Assembly: GCA_046349255.1 (NCBI GenBank)
Contig: JAXMCR010000002.1
Location: 124,001-188,000, forward strand
DNA from: DAIODI01 sp046349255
GTDB taxonomy: Bacteria; Pseudomonadota; Alphaproteobacteria; Rhizobiales; Aestuariivirgaceae
Direction of reading: 5' to 3'
Length of the DNA stretch: 64,000 bases
Both the position numbers and the translations under genes were made by a program. Below are positions 61,174-64,000 of the stretch, piece after piece (position 1 is the first letter of the stretch; every line of letters starts with the position of its first letter). The notes under the pieces were generated by a model, which searched no databases, was not told where the DNA came from, and worked only from the letters and a program-made list of their open reading frames with translations.

Positions 61174-62331
61174 TCACCGTGCCACAGCCCCGAGAACGTT
61201 CGCCATCCTGCGGGCGTAATAGCGGTAGAAGTCGAGGACCGGGCCCTCGAGATGAGCCGGCGCAAGGGGACCCGGCGCATGGTTGCGCGAGGCCATGCCC
61301 TGCATCAGGCCGACGAGGACGTCCTTGTCCTCGGCCATTGTCTCGTTGAACACCTTGACGGCGTGTTCGACGGCCGGCTGTGGCCAGCCTTCGCCGTAGA
61401 AGATCAGCCCGAGCTTCGCGCGCACGCGGTCCGGCGTCTCTGGCTGGACGCAGATGAACGAGCTGTAGTCGCCGCCGCAGCCCGAGACGAGGCCGGGCGG
61501 GATCGCGAACATCACGCAGTTGTCGACCTCGGCCGCGGTGAGGCTCGGATGCCCGCCCTGCGACCGCTCGAGATCGGGCGAGTAGCCCGCATTGTAGCCG
61601 AAATGCGCCTCGCCTGGTTCGTAGTGCGTGCAGAGCTTCGTCGGATTGATCGGGGCGAGCGTCGTGCGATGCAGCGGGGAGAGGTGATAGCCCTCCATGA
61701 AGTTCTCGATCAGGCACTTCCAGTTCGTGTGCCAGACCTCGTCGGCCACGTAGCGGAGCTTCATCTCCTCCATGTGGTAGTTGGCGATCCGCGCCGCGAG
61801 CGGTTCGAGTCGCGGCGCGAGCGGGGAAGGCTCGTCCGACAGGTTCACGAACAGGAAGCCGAACCATTCCTCGGTCGCGAACTCGGGCAGCCGGCAGTCG
61901 CCCTTCCTAAAACTTGCGTGCTCGTCCATGCGCGGCGCGCCCGCGAGGCGTCCCTCGAGATCGTACGACCATTGATGATAAGGACACACGAGCCGCCGGC
62001 TCGAACCCCTGCCCTGCGCGATGATGGCGCCACGGTGCCGGCACACGTTCGAGAACGCGCGGATGCGACCGTCCTCGCCCCTGACCGCGACGATCGGCTC
62101 GTTCCAGACCTGGAAGGTGATGTAGTCGCCGGGCGCGGCGACTTCCTCGGTGCGGCCGATGCAGACCCATTCCTTGAGGAACAGGTTATCACCTTCGAGC
62201 GTCAGCACCTCGGGGTCGGTATAGTACTCCTTCGGCATCGACCAGGCGCTGTCGTAGGACGCGTGCTGTGCCGCCTCGAGGGCCGAGACGATCGGGGCGA
62301 ACCTACCGTTTCCTGCGGGTCGGTCCAGCAT
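61174..62331 (-). CDS. Rieske non-heme iron oxygenase alpha subunit
   Basis: 385 residues. Rieske cluster CRHRGAI...CPYHQWSYDLEG (Cys-x-His, Cys-x2-His) at about 95-120; the catalytic iron site ENFMEGYHLSPLHR gives the two His, and a late Asp completes the facial triad. Length and layout match the aromatic/quaternary-amine oxygenase alpha subunits (GbcA, carnitine and stachydrine demethylases). No reductase or ferredoxin is adjacent. Its ATG overlaps the preceding gene's TGA by one base, so both are translated together. Confidence 0.88.
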   Translation of the reverse strand: MLDRPAGNGRFAPIVSALEAAQHASYDSAWSMPKEYYTDPEVLTLEGDNLFLKEWVCIGRTEEVAAPGDYITFQVWNEPIVAVRGEDGRIRAFSNVCRHRGAIIAQGRGSSRRLVCPYHQWSYDLEGRLAGAPRMDEHASFRKGDCRLPEFATEEWFGFLFVNLSDEPSPLAPRLEPLAARIANYHMEEMKLRYVADEVWHTNWKCLIENFMEGYHLSPLHRTTLAPINPTKLCTHYEPGEAHFGYNAGYSPDLERSQGGHPSLTAAEVDNCVMFAIPPGLVSGCGGDYSSFICVQPETPDRVRAKLGLIFYGEGWPQPAVEHAVKVFNETMAEDKDVLVGLMQGMASRNHAPGPLAPAHLEGPVLDFYRYYARRMANVLGAVAR

Positions 62332-63119
62332 CAGGCGGCCCTGCCGTAGAAGCCCAACTGCTCTTCCTTCGTGAAGGTGACGCCGGGGCGTTCATAGAAC
62401 GAATAGACGGCGATGAAGCGAGCCTTCGGCCCCTTCACCGGCGTCACGCGGTGCAGCGTGTTCTTGCCCTTGAACACGTTCAGCGTGCCGGGCGAGAGCT
62501 TCAGCGTCTTCACCTCGTTGTCGCGGCCCTCGAGCACGCGGGCGACGCCCTCGTAGTTCGGATCGGTATCAGTGCGAAGATCCGACCGGTATTGGAACTC
62601 ACCGCCGGCGTCGGGCGCCTGCAGGAGAAGCGTGGTCGTGAACTCGGAACGGTCGAAGTGCCAGTTGAGCGCCTCGCCCTCGCGGTAGGACATGACGTTG
62701 ACGCGCGCCAGCGGATCGCGCATCGCGAACAGCGTGTCCTTGCCCATGGTGGCTGCGAGGAAAACGGCGAACTGCGGCCACTCGTAGACCCACACCGGCA
62801 CGCTCTGCGGAATCTGGTCCGCGCAGACCGTGTGGTTGATCGTTTCGACGGTGCGCAGCGCCGGATGGCCCTTCTCGAGGCCCGGCACCTCCTTGCGGAA
62901 GTAGACGTTGTGGGCCCGCTTGTGGACGAAGGAGAGGCTGTCCATCACCGGGGCGATTTCGCCCATGGCGCGTTCCACGGCCGCGGGCTTCAGGAAGCCT
63001 TCGAGATTGAACATGCCGTCGCGGGCGAGGTCCTCGCGACAGCGTTCGACGAGGGCCTGCCAGGGCTTGGAACCGGGCTGATGGAGCGGGTAGCGGTCAA
63101 GGTCGAGCAGATCGCGCAC
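62331..63119 (-). CDS. 2-Oxoglutarate/Fe(II)-dependent oxygenase
   Basis: 262 residues from a GTG start at 63119, chosen because GGAGG sits six bases upstream; the longer reading to 63182 has no leader and runs into the LysR operator. The iron ligands are WHFDRSEFTTTLLLQ (His-x-Asp) and NTLHRVTPV (distal His), with Arg in KARFIAVYSF for 2-oxoglutarate, in the PhyH/2OG-FeII_Oxy order. It would hydroxylate or demethylate an organic substrate. Overlaps the Rieske gene by one base, so the pair likely acts in sequence. Confidence 0.82.
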   Translation of the reverse strand: MRDLLDLDRYPLHQPGSKPWQALVERCREDLARDGMFNLEGFLKPAAVERAMGEIAPVMDSLSFVHKRAHNVYFRKEVPGLEKGHPALRTVETINHTVCADQIPQSVPVWVYEWPQFAVFLAATMGKDTLFAMRDPLARVNVMSYREGEALNWHFDRSEFTTTLLLQAPDAGGEFQYRSDLRTDTDPNYEGVARVLEGRDNEVKTLKLSPGTLNVFKGKNTLHRVTPVKGPKARFIAVYSFYERPGVTFTKEEQLGFYGRAA

Positions 63120-63182
63120 GGGGCACCTCCGAATTGTCTGAAGGTATCGTTGGCTAAGTTTATCCTTCCCGCAATGGGGCAA

Positions 63183-63204
63183 ATTCTTTAGCCTGCGAAA
63201 GAAT
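63183..63204. promoter_or_regulatory. LysR-type operator palindrome in divergent promoter
   Basis: Perfect inverted repeat: ATTCTTT (63183-63189) and AAAGAAT (63198-63204) with an eight-base spacer, between the start of the oxygenase pair (63119) and the LysR start (63228). The T-n-A type arms and location fit a LysR recognition site. Confidence 0.55.
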
Positions 63205-63227
63205 AGCTAATCCAACCCGGGTGTTTC

Positions 63228-64000
63228 GTGCCGCTCACGCTTCCCCCTCTCAACGCGCTCCGGGCGTTCGAAGCCGCTGCCCGCACAGGCAGCTACGTGG
63301 CGGCGGCGCGCGAGCTTGGCGTGACGGCGGCCGCCGTGTCGCAGCAGGTGCGCAAGCTCGAGGACTTCATCGGCAAGGAGTTGTTCCGGCGCTTCAACAA
63401 CCGGGTGACGCTGACCGACGCCGGGCAGACGATCTTCGTCCAGGCTTCCGAGGCGATCGCGCAGATTCGCGCGATCGCGCGTCCCGCGGCGGAAGAGCCG
63501 GTGCGATCGCGGCTGGTGCTGAGCGTGCTGCCGTCGGTCGCGCACCGCTGGTTCGAACCGCGACTTGCCCGCATCGCCCAGCAGCTCCAGTCGATCCGCT
63601 TCGAACTGCGGGTGGAGGAGGACCCTGTCGACTTCTCGCGGCACGAGATCGACCTGCGCCTGTGCTACGGCACCAATCTCTACCCCGACCAGACCGTGAT
63701 CCCGCTGCGCCACGATGAGGTGCTGCCGATGGCGAGCCCGCGCTACCTCGAGCGCAACCCGATGGCGCTCGCTGCCCATCTGGCCGGTGTTCCCGACGAC
63801 GACCTGATCCACACCGACTGGGGCCCCTCGTTCGGCTCGCACCCGCGCTGGGCCGACTGGTTCGCCGAAGTCGGCGTCGCCCGTGCGTCGGCCGCCGGCG
63901 GCTATCGCATCGGCATGTCGACACTGGCGCTCGACCTTGCCCGCGACGGCGTGGGCGTCGTGCTCGGCCAGCGGATGCTGGCGGAGGAAGACCTCGCGAC
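63228..64000 (+). CDS. LysR-family regulator, GcvA type (3' end outside window)
   Basis: Begins at GTG 63228 (an in-frame stop at 63204 rules out anything earlier). The winged-HTH is PPLNALRAFEAAARTGSYVAAARELGVTAAAVSQQVRKLEDFIGKELFRR, with the extra Ala-rich turn of the GcvA group; the effector domain follows (LVLSVLPSVAHRWFEPRL, IDLRLCYGT, GGYRIGMSTLALDLARDGVGVVLG). The window ends inside it after about 257 codons; normal length is about 300. It probably controls the divergent 2OG-oxygenase/Rieske pair. Confidence 0.9.
   Translation, partial: MPLTLPPLNALRAFEAAARTGSYVAAARELGVTAAAVSQQVRKLEDFIGKELFRRFNNRVTLTDAGQTIFVQASEAIAQIRAIARPAAEEPVRSRLVLSVLPSVAHRWFEPRLARIAQQLQSIRFELRVEEDPVDFSRHEIDLRLCYGTNLYPDQTVIPLRHDEVLPMASPRYLERNPMALAAHLAGVPDDDLIHTDWGPSFGSHPRWADWFAEVGVARASAAGGYRIGMSTLALDLARDGVGVVLGQRMLAEEDLA

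Noticed and set aside
59438..61219. 593-codon plus-strand frame
   Set aside because: Antisense to the peptide-binding protein; highly charged His/Arg/Val composition.
1..64000. CRISPR arrays, tRNA, rRNA, riboswitch
   Set aside because: No regularly spaced repeats, no tRNA-like cloverleaf and no recognisable riboswitch core were seen on either strand; structure prediction was not possible by eye for weak cases.

Overview
The window is GC-rich and densely coded, with antisense open frames across most genes as expected at high GC. Gene content (lanthanide-type XoxF, class III cyclase with SAM, AAA and TPR parts, BacA/SbmA transporter, many SDRs, Pot-type ABC importers, GcvA-type LysR) suggests a free-living soil or freshwater alphaproteobacterium, probably Hyphomicrobiales or a neighbouring order. 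That placement is inference: there is no rRNA or other marker gene, and I saw no tRNA, CRISPR array, complete insertion sequence or integrase.

Region 1 (1-7927) looks like amine or amino-acid catabolism: two Pot-type permeases and an SDR on the plus strand; a trimethylamine-dehydrogenase-like flavoprotein and an N-formylglutamate amidohydrolase on the minus strand; and, divergently, a glutamine-synthetase-like ligase overlapping an amidohydrolase, which together have the two halves of fungal FluG. Region 2 (about 8160-16290) looks lower in GC and carries unrelated accessory genes: a small HTH protein, an SDR, a fatty acid desaturase, a baeRF-family protein and a large SAM-cyclase-ATPase-TPR signalling protein. 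Region 3 (16358-23778) is a complete putrescine/spermidine-type ABC operon (binding protein, two permeases, ATPase), then a YtcJ-like amidohydrolase and an enolase-superfamily enzyme. Between and after these lie gene debris: a Crp/Fnr HTH remnant and a junction joining the front third of an N-carbamoyl-D-amino-acid hydrolase gene to the back half of an SDR gene.

Region 4 (24853-30807) is the most system-like unit: a stand-alone CHASE2 membrane protein, a translationally coupled exported protein, a convergent TPR-CHAT (caspase-fold) protein with an apparent export signal, and another exported protein. Region 5 (31238-37794) holds a flavoprotein, PAP2 phosphatase, cupin, MFS transporter, HAD enzyme, an RhtA-like exporter gene broken by one missing base, and a small exported repeat protein.

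Region 6 (37970-46455) is a coherent amino-acid route: Asp/Glu-type racemase, RidA imine hydrolase, fused indolepyruvate ferredoxin oxidoreductase, DadA-type D-amino acid dehydrogenase, a TetR regulator and a Baeyer-Villiger monooxygenase. Two similar promoter/operator-like elements (39251-39268 and 46486-46503) flank it. Region 7 (46556-51422) has a large MscS channel, a cysteine-rich exported protein, XoxF methanol dehydrogenase and a DUF3303-like protein, but no xoxG or xoxJ.

Region 8 (51644-64000) contains a four-gene minus-strand operon (SbmA-like transporter, SDR, GrdB-like protein with Cys at the selenocysteine position, M20 amidohydrolase); a divergent plus-strand operon (branched-chain-type aminotransferase, FAH-type hydratase, GntR regulator, agmatine-deiminase-family enzyme); an orphan peptide-binding protein; and a Rieske oxygenase overlapping a 2-oxoglutarate/Fe(II) oxygenase, divergent from a LysR gene that is cut by the window end.
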